Assembly: GCF_017368815.1 (NCBI RefSeq)
Contig: NZ_JAFNME010000026.1
Location: 1-35,607 of the forward strand
Reading direction: 5' to 3'
DNA from: Comamonas denitrificans
GTDB taxonomy: Bacteria > Pseudomonadota > Gammaproteobacteria > Burkholderiales > Burkholderiaceae_C
Length of the DNA stretch: 35,607 nt
This document shows, one piece after another, positions 1-7,901 of the stretch. Within the stretch, counting starts at the first letter, position 1; each line of letters starts with the position of its first letter. The position numbers were made by a program, and so were the translations under genes. The notes beneath the pieces were generated by a model that saw only the letters and a program-made list of their open reading frames with translations, was not told the origin of the DNA and ran no database searches.

Positions 1-127
1 CAACTACATCGAAATGTTCTATAACCCCAGACGTCGTCATTCCAGTGCTGACGGCCTGCCGCCTGCCGAGTTTGAGCGGCGTCACTTCCTGAGGCTCCAA
101 GGCGTCTAGGAAAGCCTGGGCGATTCA
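1..127 (+). mobile_element. Right end of an IS3-family insertion sequence
   Basis: The element starts outside the window and its right terminus is placed at 127. Read inward from that end the sequence is TGAATCGCCCAGGCTTTCCT, which has the TG...CA terminus and GC-rich style of IS3-family inverted repeats. The transposase stop sits 18 bp from the end, as usual for the family. At this point the reverse-strand dinB frame stops matching its family, and the TGA that ends it is the first three bases of the element. The target duplication cannot be checked because the other junction is off the window. Confidence 0.75.
2..109 (+). CDS. IS3-family transposase OrfB, C-terminal end (partial)
   Basis: This is the last 35 codons of a reading frame that enters from outside the window and stops at TAG. 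The peptide begins NYIEMFYNPRRRHSSADGLP and continues with PPAEFERR. That is the usual C-terminal tail of the DDE transposase (OrfB) of IS3-family elements, which carries the conserved YN..R.HS..G..P..F pattern. The catalytic DDE residues lie outside the window, so activity cannot be judged. The element ends 18 bp downstream of the stop, inside dinB. Confidence 0.85.
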   Translation, partial: NYIEMFYNPRRRHSSADGLPPAEFERRHFLRLQGV

Positions 128-817
128 GTTGGCTTTGGGGCCGATGCCGTTGATCTTGCGGCAAGGCAGCGGCCAGATTTTTTCTTGCAGGTCGTGCGGC
201 CAGACGATGGCAATGCCACGCGGCTTGTTAAATTCGCTGGCCATCTTGGCCAGCAGCTTGTTCGGGGCCACGCCGATCGAGCAAGTCAGCCCCGTGGCGG
301 CAAAAATCGCTGCCTGCAGCCGCTGCGCCAGCGCCTGCCCGCCGGCTTCCTGCCCACCTTCGGCATGGGTGAAGTCGATGTACACCTCGTCCACGCCCCG
401 GTCTTCCAGCACCGGGGCCAGCGCCACAATCACCTCTTTAAACCGCTGCGAATAGGCCCGGTAGCGGGCAAAGTCGATGGGCAACAAAACCGCCTGCGGG
501 CACAGCCGCGCCGCCTTCATCAACCCCATGGCCGAGCCCACACCAAACTGCCGCGCCGCGTAGGTGGCGGTGGTAATCACCCCCCGGCCCACATAGCCGC
601 CCAGGCGCTCAAACGCCGCCAGCGGCATCTGCGCCAGGCTGCCCCAGCGCTGCACCAACGCCGCCTCTTGCTGCGGGGTAAAGCGGCTGCCGCCGATCAC
701 CACCGGCAAATCCTTGAGCTGGGGATAGCGCAGCAACTCCACGGAGGCGAAAAACGCATCCATGTCCAAATGGGCCACGCGGCGCGGCAAAGGGGAGGAA
801 GGGCCAGTCGTTGTCAC
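125..817 (-). pseudogene. dinB: DNA polymerase IV (dinB), truncated by the IS element
   Basis: This is a Y-family translesion DNA polymerase cut to 230 residues; intact homologues have about 350-420. The palm and finger motifs are present: HLDMDAFFASVE at residues 16-27 with metal ligand Asp18, the Asp143-Glu144 pair in GVDEVYID, and SIGVAPNKLLAKMASEFNKP. The frame stops inside the helix-hairpin-helix motif (INGIGPKAN) because the TGA of the IS terminus follows the AAC codon directly. The little-finger DNA-binding domain and the C-terminal clamp-binding peptide are therefore lost. Residues ~46-77 are an insertion relative to E. coli DinB. The start is a GTG at 817 with no clear ribosome site. 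Another GTG at codon 14, just before HLDMD, is possible. The gene lies 27 bp after the EamA transporter gene, on the same strand. The fragment is probably not a working polymerase. Confidence 0.88.
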
Positions 818-844
818 AGACGCTGATTGTCGCCAGCCCGCAAT

Positions 845-1777
845 TCAAGCGCCCAGCGGCAGGCAAATCAGCACCAGCCCCACCAGCATCAAGGCGATGC
901 CGATCTGCTCTGGGCGCGAGAGGTTTTCCCTGAGCACGCGGCGCGAGACCAGGTAGCTGAACACCACTTCGATCATGCCCAGGGTGCGCACATCGGCCAC
1001 GTTGTGCATGGCATACGCGGTGAACCAGGCCAGCGAAGCGGCCGCGCCCATGTTGCCTGCCAGCAAGGAGGTGCGCCAGGCGCGAAAGATCGGCCCCAGG
1101 CCCGTGCGCCAAGCCACCCAGCCGCCCAGGCCGATGGATTGCAGGGTCTGCGCAATCAGCACGCCCCAGGCACCGGCCACCCAGGGGGCTACCGCGTCGC
1201 CCAGCGCCAAAGAGCCACCCCGAAACCCGATGGTGGAAATGGCAAATCCCGCACCGGCCAGCAGCCCATACATGGCCGATTTGCTGCACCAGGCCCGCCA
1301 CGACAGCAGCTGCCCCTGGCGCGGCAACCCCAGCAGCAGCACGCCCAGGGTGGCCACCACCATGGCCAGCACGGCCATGCCGGTGGGCAACTCGTGCAGC
1401 AGCACCACGCTGAACAGGCCAACTTGCAGCACCTCGGTTTTCGAGAGGGTGACGGCCACGGCAAAGTTGCGCTCTTGCATGGCCCGCAGCAGCGCCGCCG
1501 TGGCAAAGATCTGAAAGAACGCCCCCATGCCGATCCAGCCCAGGTAGGGCAGGTTGAAATCTGGCAGCCAGGCCGTGCTGCCCGGCCCCCAATACAAAAA
1601 TGCCACCCAAGCCACCGTCAGGGGCAGACCAAACAGAAAGCGCACCAAGGTGGCGGACAGGGCACCGACTTCATCGGTCAGCGTGCGCTGCGCGGCATTG
1701 CGCACGGTTTGCGCCGCTGCGGCAAACAAGGTGCAAGGCACCCACAGCCAGGCCGCACTGGCAAGAGAATCGAACAT
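845..1777 (-). CDS. EamA/DMT-superfamily membrane transporter
   Basis: This is a 310-residue, very hydrophobic protein with about ten predicted membrane helices in two similar halves. That is the normal size and layout of drug/metabolite-transporter (EamA, RhaT-like) exporters of the inner membrane. The second half ends with the typical motif region TLGMIEVVFSYLVSRRVLRE, then a final helix (IALMLVGLVLICL). The substrate cannot be told from sequence. I prefer the ATG at 1777. A TTG three codons upstream at 1786 is in frame, and neither has a strong ribosome site. A nested inverted repeat (1792-1868) lies directly upstream and separates the gene from the ABC operon, so its promoter must lie in or next to that repeat. 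The truncated dinB follows 27 bp downstream. Confidence 0.8.
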   Translation of the reverse strand: MFDSLASAAWLWVPCTLFAAAAQTVRNAAQRTLTDEVGALSATLVRFLFGLPLTVAWVAFLYWGPGSTAWLPDFNLPYLGWIGMGAFFQIFATAALLRAMQERNFAVAVTLSKTEVLQVGLFSVVLLHELPTGMAVLAMVVATLGVLLLGLPRQGQLLSWRAWCSKSAMYGLLAGAGFAISTIGFRGGSLALGDAVAPWVAGAWGVLIAQTLQSIGLGGWVAWRTGLGPIFRAWRTSLLAGNMGAAASLAWFTAYAMHNVADVRTLGMIEVVFSYLVSRRVLRENLSRPEQIGIALMLVGLVLICLPLGA

Positions 1778-1791
1778 TAGAAACAAAAAAG

Positions 1792-1868
1792 GAGCGCTTA
1801 CCGCTTGGTTTTCGGCATTTCATGCGTATTCAACATGAAACACCTTGATAACCAAGCGCAAAGCGCTC
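1792..1868. repeat. Nested-hairpin intergenic repeat, copy A
   Basis: This is a 77-bp imperfect palindrome. The outer left arm (1792-1810) reads GAGCGCTTACCGCTTGGTT and the right arm (1850-1868) reads AACCAAGCGCAAAGCGCTC. Inside them is a second perfect stem, TTTCATG (1818-1824) with CATGAAA (1834-1840). On the minus strand it is followed by a T run (1785-1790), so here it could end the ABC-transporter transcript. The same architecture recurs at 11766, 15574, 27902 and 32932. Confidence 0.65.
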
Positions 1869-1897
1869 TCTTTTTAAGAATTACAACAGTTTTGATT

Positions 1898-2884
1898 CTA
1901 CGACTTGCCGCGCCCTTGCAGCCAGGCGATCAACTCGCCCATGATGCCGCGGCGAAATGCCAGCACGCACACAATAAAAATCAGCCCGGTGACGATGGTG
2001 ACCGATTGGCCCAGGGTGGAGAACCACTCAACCCCCGTCGTTCGTGCCAGCCAAGCGCCCAGGTCGCCGATCTTGTTTTCCAGCGCCACCACCACCACCG
2101 CGCCCACCAGCGGGCCGCTTAAGGTGCCCATGCCGCCCACCAGGGTCATCAGCACCACGTGGCCGGACATACTCCAGTGCACATCGGACAACGTGGCAAA
2201 GCCCAGCACCAGGGTTTTAAGCGAACCGGCCAGCCCGGCAATGGCCGCCGAAATCACAAAGGCCAGCAGCTTGAAGCGGTTGGTGTCGTAGCCCAGCGAG
2301 GTGGCGCGGGCCTCGTTTTCTTTGATGCCTTTGAGCACCTGGCCAAAAGGCGAGTGAATGGTGCGCACGATGAGCAAAAAGGCCGCCGTCGCAATCACCA
2401 CGGTGACGTAGTACATCACCAAATCGCTTTGCAAATCGAGCAGGCCAAACAGCTTGCCGCGCGGCACGCCCTGCAGGCCGTCTTCGCCACCGGTAAACGG
2501 CGCTTGCAGGCAGGCAAAAAACAGCATTTGCGCCAGCGCCAGGGTAATCATGGTGGCGTAAATGCCCTGGCGGCGAATGGTGAACCAGCCCATCACCAGC
2601 CCCAGCAGCGCCCCGCTGGCCGTGCCGGCCAGCAAGCCGATTTCGGGGGTGGCCCCCACATCTTTGATCGCATAGCCACAGATATAGGCCGCGCCGCCCA
2701 GAAAGGCCGCATGCCCGAACGAGAGCAGCCCGGTATAGCCCAGCAGCAGGTTGAAGGCCACGGCAAACAGGGCAAAGCACAGCAGCTTCATGACAAAAAT
2801 CGGGTAGGCCCCCAGAAAGGGCGCGGCCAACAAGGCCAGCAACAGCACGCCGTAACCGACCGGGGCCATCTTTTGCATATTCAT
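1898..2884 (-). CDS. livM: ABC transporter permease, LivM type
   Basis: This is a 328-residue integral membrane permease of the branched-chain amino acid (HAAT) importer family, the LivM partner of the LivH-type permease encoded 15 bp upstream. Family signatures are visible: FNLLLGYTGLLSFGHAAFLG near the N-terminus, and the cytoplasmic coupling region GIKENEARATSLGYDTNRFK. Length is normal for LivM. It is the last gene of a five-gene minus-strand operon. The start is the ATG at 2884. Substrate is uncertain: HAAT systems carry leucine-type amino acids, urea, amides or other small organics, and the binding protein here does not settle it. Confidence 0.85.
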   Translation of the reverse strand: MNMQKMAPVGYGVLLLALLAAPFLGAYPIFVMKLLCFALFAVAFNLLLGYTGLLSFGHAAFLGGAAYICGYAIKDVGATPEIGLLAGTASGALLGLVMGWFTIRRQGIYATMITLALAQMLFFACLQAPFTGGEDGLQGVPRGKLFGLLDLQSDLVMYYVTVVIATAAFLLIVRTIHSPFGQVLKGIKENEARATSLGYDTNRFKLLAFVISAAIAGLAGSLKTLVLGFATLSDVHWSMSGHVVLMTLVGGMGTLSGPLVGAVVVVALENKIGDLGAWLARTTGVEWFSTLGQSVTIVTGLIFIVCVLAFRRGIMGELIAWLQGRGKS

Positions 2885-2899
2885 AATTTTGTGCCCCGC

Positions 2900-3784
2900 T
2901 TATTTTTCTTTACCAAACAAACCCGCCGGGCGGATCAGCAGCACGATGGCCATGATGACAAACACCACGGTGGACGAAGCCTCGGGGTAGAACACCTTGG
3001 TCAGCCCCTCGACCACGCCCAGGCCCAGGCCGGTCAGGATGGAGCCCATGATCGAGCCCATGCCGCCAATCACCACCACGGCAAACACCACGATGATCAG
3101 GTTTTGCCCCATGAGCGGCGTGACCTGGTACACCGGCGCAGCCAGCACCCCGGCAAACGCGGCCAAGGCGGCACCAAAGGCATAGGTCAGGGTGATCATG
3201 ACGGGCACGTTCACACCAAAGGCCTCGACCAGGCGCGGGTTTTCTGTGCCAGCGCGCAGGTACGCCCCCAGCTTGGTGCGCTCAATCACGTACCAAGTGG
3301 CCAGGCACACCACGATCGAGGCCACCACCACCCAGGCGCGGTAGTTGGGCAGGATCATGAAGCCCAGATCGGTGGCCCCTTCCAGCACCTCGGGGGTGTC
3401 GTAGCCCAGGCCCGAGACCCCGTAGATCGAGCGGAACACCCCCTCAATCACCATGGTCAGCCCCAGCGTGAGCAGCAGGCCGTACAGGTGATCGAGTTTG
3501 TAAATCCACTGCAGCAAAAAGCGCTCGATGAGCACGCCCAGCACCCCGACGATCAGCGGGGCCAGCAGCAGCATCACCCAGTAGTTCACTTCCAGGTACT
3601 CCAGCCCCATCCACGTGAGCAAGGCCCCCAGCATAAACAGCGCCCCGTGGGCAAAGTTAATGACGTTCAGCAGGCCAAAGATCACCGCCAACCCCAGGCT
3701 GAGGATGGCGTAGAACGAGCCATTGACCAGCCCCAACAAGAGCTGGCTGAGCAGCGCCGGGGCGGAGATACCAAAAAATTCCAT
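2900..3784 (-). CDS. livH: ABC transporter permease, LivH type
   Basis: This is a 294-residue membrane permease. LivH-family hallmarks include NGSFYAILSLGLAVIFGLLN followed by VINFAHGALFMLGA in the first third, and VVIGGMGSIMGSILTGLGLG near the C-terminus. It should form the transmembrane pore together with the LivM-type product encoded just downstream. The start is the ATG at 3784, 42 bp after the binding-protein stop. No strong Shine-Dalgarno sequence is visible, so translation may depend partly on coupling. Confidence 0.87.
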   Translation of the reverse strand: MEFFGISAPALLSQLLLGLVNGSFYAILSLGLAVIFGLLNVINFAHGALFMLGALLTWMGLEYLEVNYWVMLLLAPLIVGVLGVLIERFLLQWIYKLDHLYGLLLTLGLTMVIEGVFRSIYGVSGLGYDTPEVLEGATDLGFMILPNYRAWVVVASIVVCLATWYVIERTKLGAYLRAGTENPRLVEAFGVNVPVMITLTYAFGAALAAFAGVLAAPVYQVTPLMGQNLIIVVFAVVVIGGMGSIMGSILTGLGLGVVEGLTKVFYPEASSTVVFVIMAIVLLIRPAGLFGKEK

Positions 3785-3826
3785 ACAGATGACTACCGCA
3801 AAAGGGAGTTGATCACACCAAAACGC

Positions 3827-5032
3827 TTACTTCCACAGGGCGCACTTGGACTCGGCCTTGGTCGTCCACACCTGCTCGGCTGGCAAGGTGGCCACCACGC
3901 GGTAGTAGTCCCAGGCTTCCTTGGAGTCTTTCTGGCCCTTGACCTGCATGAGGTACATATCGTGGGCATAGCGGCCATCCGGGCGGATCACGCCCTTGCC
4001 GTAGAAGTCATCCATGGGCGTGGATTTGAGCTTGGCCATCACAGCATCGGCATCGGTGGTGCCCGCCGCTTCAATGGCTTTGAGGTAGTTCATCGTGGCC
4101 GAGTAGTTGGCCGCCTGCACGTCGGTGGGCATGCGCTTGGTTTTGGCAAAGAATTTTTTGCCAAACGCGCGGCTCTGCTCGTTCAGGTTCCAGTCCCAGC
4201 TGGTGGTCAGGTACAGGCCTTCGGTGTTTTTCAGGCCCAAGCTGTGGATGTCAGAGTTGAACACCAGCAGGCCGGCCATCTTCATGCTTTTGTTAATGCC
4301 AAATTCGCGGGCCGCCTTGATGGCGTTGATGGTGTCACCCCCGGCGTTGGCCAGCCCCAGGATTTGCGCTTTGGAGTTTTGCGCCTGCAGCAAGAACGAG
4401 GAGAAGTCCGAGGCGTTCAACGGATGGCGCACATTGCCCAGCACCTGGCCGCCGCTGTCTTTCACCACCTTGGCCGTATCGGCCTCCAGCGCATGGCCAA
4501 AGGCGTAATCGGCCGTCAAAAAGAACCAGCTCTTGCCGCCGTCCTTGACCACCGCCGAACCCGTGCCCCGGGCCAACGCCACGGTATCGTAGGCGTAATG
4601 CACGGTGTAAGGTGTGCACTGCTCGTTGGTCAGCGCCGAAGAGCCGGCACCGTTCACAAAGAACACGCGTTTTTTCTCATCGGCCACCTTGGCCATGGCC
4701 AGGGCCACGCCCGAGTTGGTGCCGGCAAACAGCATGGTCAGGTTTTGCGTGTCCACCCACTCGCGCGATTTGCTGGCGGCAATATCGGGCTTGTTTTGGT
4801 GGTCGGCCGACAGCAGCTCCACGGGCTTGCCCAGCACCTTGCCGCCAAAATCGTCAATCGCCATCTGAATGGCCAAGGCACCATTTTTGCCGTCCACGTC
4901 GGCATACACGCTGGACATATCGGTAATAAAGCCGATTTTCACTTTCTCCTGAGCCTGGGCCTGAACGGCGCACAGCGCCAAACCGGCCGCGCTCAGGGCA
5001 GCGGCCAATGTTTTGAGTTTGCGTGCTTGCAT
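3827..5032 (-). CDS. ABC transporter periplasmic substrate-binding protein (LivK-like)
   Basis: This is a 401-residue periplasmic binding protein of the type I fold (Leu/Ile/Val-binding family). It opens with a Sec signal peptide: MQARKLK, a hydrophobic core, then a cleavage-type AQAQ around residues 25-28. The mature protein starts EKVKIGFITDMSSVYADVDG, the usual first strand and ligand loop. I place the start at the ATG at 5032 because GAGGAG lies just upstream of it; a longer frame begins 17 codons earlier but has no ribosome site. It is the third gene of the transporter operon, 47 bp after the second ATPase gene. The ligand is not identifiable: the sequence resembles the broad SBP group rather than a well-studied LivJ or urea-binding UrtA. 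Confidence 0.85.
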   Translation of the reverse strand: MQARKLKTLAAALSAAGLALCAVQAQAQEKVKIGFITDMSSVYADVDGKNGALAIQMAIDDFGGKVLGKPVELLSADHQNKPDIAASKSREWVDTQNLTMLFAGTNSGVALAMAKVADEKKRVFFVNGAGSSALTNEQCTPYTVHYAYDTVALARGTGSAVVKDGGKSWFFLTADYAFGHALEADTAKVVKDSGGQVLGNVRHPLNASDFSSFLLQAQNSKAQILGLANAGGDTINAIKAAREFGINKSMKMAGLLVFNSDIHSLGLKNTEGLYLTTSWDWNLNEQSRAFGKKFFAKTKRMPTDVQAANYSATMNYLKAIEAAGTTDADAVMAKLKSTPMDDFYGKGVIRPDGRYAHDMYLMQVKGQKDSKEAWDYYRVVATLPAEQVWTTKAESKCALWK

Positions 5033-5079
5033 GGTTGTCTCCTCGTAGGGTTGGGAAAAAGTTTCGAAAAAAAGCCGGG

Positions 5080-5790
5080 TCAAACGCCCAGCAACTCGGT
5101 CAGCACCGGCATCTTGGCTTGCAGCTCCTTGGCGGTGAAGTGCTCGACCATGCGGCCATGTTCCATCACGTAAAAACGGTCGGCCAGCGGCGCAGCAAAG
5201 CGAAAGTTTTGCTCGACCATCACCACGGTGAAGCCTTTTTCGCGCAGCATGATGATCATGCGGGCCAGCGCCTGCACGATGACCGGGGCCAGCCCTTCGG
5301 AAATCTCATCGAGCAGCAGCAGCTTGGCCCCGGTGCGCAAAATCCGCCCCACGGCCAGCATCTGCTGCTCCCCGCCAGACAAACGGGTGCCCTGGCTGTT
5401 TTTGCGCTCGGCCAGGTTGGGGAACATGGCGTAGATTTCCTCGACCGACATGCTGGCCTGGTTGGTTTTGAGCTGCGGGGGCAGCAGCAGGTTTTCCTCG
5501 CACGACAGGCTGGAAAAAATCCCGCGCTCTTCGGGGCAATAGCCCAGCCCCAGGTGGGCAATGCGGTGGGTGGGCAGGCCAATGGTTTCCTGCCCATACA
5601 CCTTGATCGAGCCTTGGCGCGAGCCCGTCAGCCCCATGATGGCCCGCAGGGTCGAGGTGCGCCCCGCGCCGTTGCGCCCCAGCAGGGTGACCACCTCGCC
5701 GGGCTGCACCACCATGTCCACGCCGTGCAAGACATGCGATTCGCCGTACCAGGCCTGCAGGCCTTGAATTTCCAATGCGGGCGTGTTCAT
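5080..5790 (-). CDS. livF: ABC transporter ATP-binding protein, LivF type
   Basis: This is a 236-residue cytoplasmic ATPase of the HAAT family. It has the signature LSGGEQQ, the Walker B region LLLLDEISEGLAP and the switch histidine region replaced by MVEQNF, as usual in LivF. The Walker A motif reads GRNGAGRTST, with arginine where the nucleotide-binding lysine is normally found. The codon is CGC, so a single-base error from AAA/AAG is unlikely. The partner LivG has a normal lysine. The gene starts one base after the livG stop, so the two are probably translationally coupled. Confidence 0.87.
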   Translation of the reverse strand: MNTPALEIQGLQAWYGESHVLHGVDMVVQPGEVVTLLGRNGAGRTSTLRAIMGLTGSRQGSIKVYGQETIGLPTHRIAHLGLGYCPEERGIFSSLSCEENLLLPPQLKTNQASMSVEEIYAMFPNLAERKNSQGTRLSGGEQQMLAVGRILRTGAKLLLLDEISEGLAPVIVQALARMIIMLREKGFTVVMVEQNFRFAAPLADRFYVMEHGRMVEHFTAKELQAKMPVLTELLGV

Positions 5791-5791
5791 C

Positions 5792-6562
5792 TCAATGCGC
5801 CCCTTGCAGTTCGACTTCGGTGCTGCCCATATAGGCCTCCATCACTTGGGGGTTGCTGGACACCTGGGCGTAATCGCCCTCGGCCAGCACCATGCCGCGC
5901 TGCAGCACGGTGATGCGGTCGGCAATGGTGGAGACCACCTTCATGTTGTGCTCCACCATCAAAATCGTGCGGCCTGCCGACACCTTTTTAATCAACTGCG
6001 TCACGCGGTCCACGTCTTCGTGGCCCATGCCCTGGGTGGGTTCGTCCAGCAGCATCAGCTCAGGCTCCATGGCCAAGGTGGTGGCAATTTCCAGGGCGCG
6101 TTTACGGCCATAGGGCAGGTTTACCGTGACCTCATCGGCCATGGCCTCCAGGCCCACCTCGGCCAGCAGCTGACGGGCCCGGTCATCGAGCTGGTGCAGG
6201 CTTTTGCTGCTGCGCCAAAAGTGGTAGCTGGTGCCCAGCTTGCGCTGCAGTGCCAGGCGCACGTTCTCCAGCAAAGTGAAGTTGGGGAAGACCGCAGAAA
6301 TTTGGAACGAGCGAATCACCCCCCGGCGGGCAATCTGCGCTGGTTGCTCCTGGGTGATGTCCTGCCCATTGAAAACAATGCTGCCCGCTGTGGGCACCAA
6401 AAATTTGGTCAGCAAATTAAAGCAAGTGGTTTTGCCGGCCCCGTTGGGCCCAATCAGCGCATGGATGGAACCTCGGCGCACGGCCAAATTCACGTCGCTG
6501 ACGGCAGTAAAGCCTTTGAACTCTTTGGTCAGGCCCGTTGTTTGAAGAATCGTGTCACTCAT
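5792..6562 (-). CDS. livG: ABC transporter ATP-binding protein, LivG type
   Basis: This is a 256-residue ATPase and the first gene of the minus-strand importer operon. Walker A is canonical (GPNGAGKTTCFN). The signature region is NLPYGRKRALEIA, close to the LSYGxQR form usual in LivG, and Walker B is LMLLDEPTQGMGHED. The LivG-specific insert between Walker A and the signature is present (FQISAVFPNFTLLENVRLAL). I prefer the ATG at 6562; a TTG six codons upstream at 6580 is also in frame. The promoter should lie in the 285-bp region shared with the divergent TerB-like gene. Confidence 0.87.
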   Translation of the reverse strand: MSDTILQTTGLTKEFKGFTAVSDVNLAVRRGSIHALIGPNGAGKTTCFNLLTKFLVPTAGSIVFNGQDITQEQPAQIARRGVIRSFQISAVFPNFTLLENVRLALQRKLGTSYHFWRSSKSLHQLDDRARQLLAEVGLEAMADEVTVNLPYGRKRALEIATTLAMEPELMLLDEPTQGMGHEDVDRVTQLIKKVSAGRTILMVEHNMKVVSTIADRITVLQRGMVLAEGDYAQVSSNPQVMEAYMGSTEVELQGAH

Positions 6563-6847
6563 GAGCTGGAAATTAGACAATTTGAATGAGCGATCCTAGT
6601 TACAGCAGGCTTACACCACATTGGGACAAGTGCCTAAGGGCAAACGGCGGTACGTCAATTTACGTAACGCAAAATAAAAAACTTTTAAATCAATCAATCC
6701 AAAAAATTTTCCATGGTCCGCAACGCAATAACAGCGATCCAATCAAAGCGTGGCTGCACTGCATTACAGCAACGGCAGACGGCACCAATGGCTGCCCATC
6801 TGTACCTATAGTGCGGCCCTGAACCCATAGCTATTTAAGGAGTTTTG
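6563..6847. promoter_or_regulatory. Divergent intergenic region between livG and the TerB-like gene
   Basis: This 285-bp region between two divergent genes must hold both promoters. It is more AT-rich than its surroundings, notably 6666-6715. The clearest structure is the palindrome TACGTCAATTTACGTA at 6651-6666 (perfect 5-bp arms, 6-bp spacer), which could be an operator for the ABC operon. An AAGGAG ribosome site for the plus-strand gene is at 6837-6842. Short open frames here have no coding character. I could not assign -35/-10 boxes with confidence. Confidence 0.45.
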
Positions 6848-7882
6848 ATGACCCAAGAAGAAATCCGCGCCACCGTAACGCTCTGCCTGCTGGCCGCCTT
6901 TGCCGATGGCGAAAAGCATGACCGCGAGCGCGAGCAGATCCGCCAAGTGGCCGAGGGCCTGGCCCGCGACCAGGCGATTCACCTGCCCGGTCTCTACCAG
7001 GATGTGCTGCTGCGCCGCGTGAGTCTGCCGCAGGTGCTGGCCACCCTGAGCAGCCCCACGGCACGCCAGCTGGCTTATGAGATGGTGGTGTGCGTGTGCG
7101 ATGCCGACGGCCACACCAGCCCCAAGGAAGAGGCATTTTTGGCGCAGGTGCGCCAAGCCTGGGGCATGGGGGGGTCTGGTGGTGCGCTGGGCACGGCCAG
7201 CGGCGGCAGCTATACCGAGTTTGAGCAGCAGGCCCAGGTGGTGGCCGACATGCCGTTGCAGGCCGCCGTACCCGAGGCCAGCTTGCCGCAGGATGCAGCC
7301 GTGCCCCACCCCACGGCCGTCGATGGCCTGGGCAGTCCCAACCAGCAACGCCGCCCAGGCACGTTGTCGCGCGAGGCGATGGACAGCAAAATCCTCAAAG
7401 CATCCATCATGAACGGTGCCATTGAGTTGCTGCCAGAGAACCTGTCCACACTGGCCATCATTCCGCTGCAGATGCGGTTGGTGTACCAAATCGGCCAAAG
7501 CTACGGCTATGAGCTGGACCGCGGACATATCAAGGATTTGCTGGCCGCCTTGGGCGTGGGCCTGACCTCGCAGTACCTGGAAGAGGCCGGGCGCAAGCTA
7601 CTTAGCGGCCTGCTGGGCAAAAAGGGCAAGGGGCTTCTGGGCGGGCTGGGCCGCCAAGCCGTCAGCAGCGGTATGAGCTTTGCCAGCACCTACGCCCTGG
7701 GCCACGTGGCCAACCAGTACTACGCTGGCGGACGCACGCTGTCCACCGAGATGCTGAAGAACGCCTACCAGCACGTCATGCAGGATGGCCGCCAGCAGCA
7801 AGAGCGCTACATGCCACAAATCCAGGCCACGGCCCGTGAGCTGAATATGGCCAAGATCATGTCGATGGTGCGCGGAGGCTAG
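6848..7882 (+). CDS. TerB-like / DUF697-like two-domain protein
   Basis: This is a 344-residue protein of unproven function. Residues 1-105 form a helical TerB-like (tellurite-resistance, DjlA-like) domain with two acidic loops, AFADGEKHDREREQI at 18-32 and CDADGHTSPKEEAF at 84-97. A low-complexity linker (~106-175) leads to a C-terminal region (~195-300) with LQMRLVYQIGQSYGYELDRG and a glycine-rich hydrophobic hairpin (LLSGLLGKKGKGLLGGLG). This resembles the DUF697/YcjF-type membrane-associated domain. The start ATG at 6848 has a good AAGGAG site. It is convergent with arsC, with a 19-bp gap. Tellurite resistance should not be assumed: no other ter genes are present. A role in envelope stress is only a guess. 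Confidence 0.7.
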   Translation: MTQEEIRATVTLCLLAAFADGEKHDREREQIRQVAEGLARDQAIHLPGLYQDVLLRRVSLPQVLATLSSPTARQLAYEMVVCVCDADGHTSPKEEAFLAQVRQAWGMGGSGGALGTASGGSYTEFEQQAQVVADMPLQAAVPEASLPQDAAVPHPTAVDGLGSPNQQRRPGTLSREAMDSKILKASIMNGAIELLPENLSTLAIIPLQMRLVYQIGQSYGYELDRGHIKDLLAALGVGLTSQYLEEAGRKLLSGLLGKKGKGLLGGLGRQAVSSGMSFASTYALGHVANQYYAGGRTLSTEMLKNAYQHVMQDGRQQQERYMPQIQATARELNMAKIMSMVRGG

Positions 7883-7901
7883 GATTTAAAACTTCCAAAA
7901 A

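Noticed and set aside
2159-5173. 1004-codon open frame on the plus strand
   Set aside because: It lies opposite the LivM, LivH and binding-protein genes, which have clear motifs; its product is Gln/His-rich with no domain, a usual shadow in high-GC DNA.
6586-6822. 78-codon frame in the livG/TerB-like intergenic region
   Set aside because: No ribosome site, irregular composition, overlaps the region that must hold two promoters.
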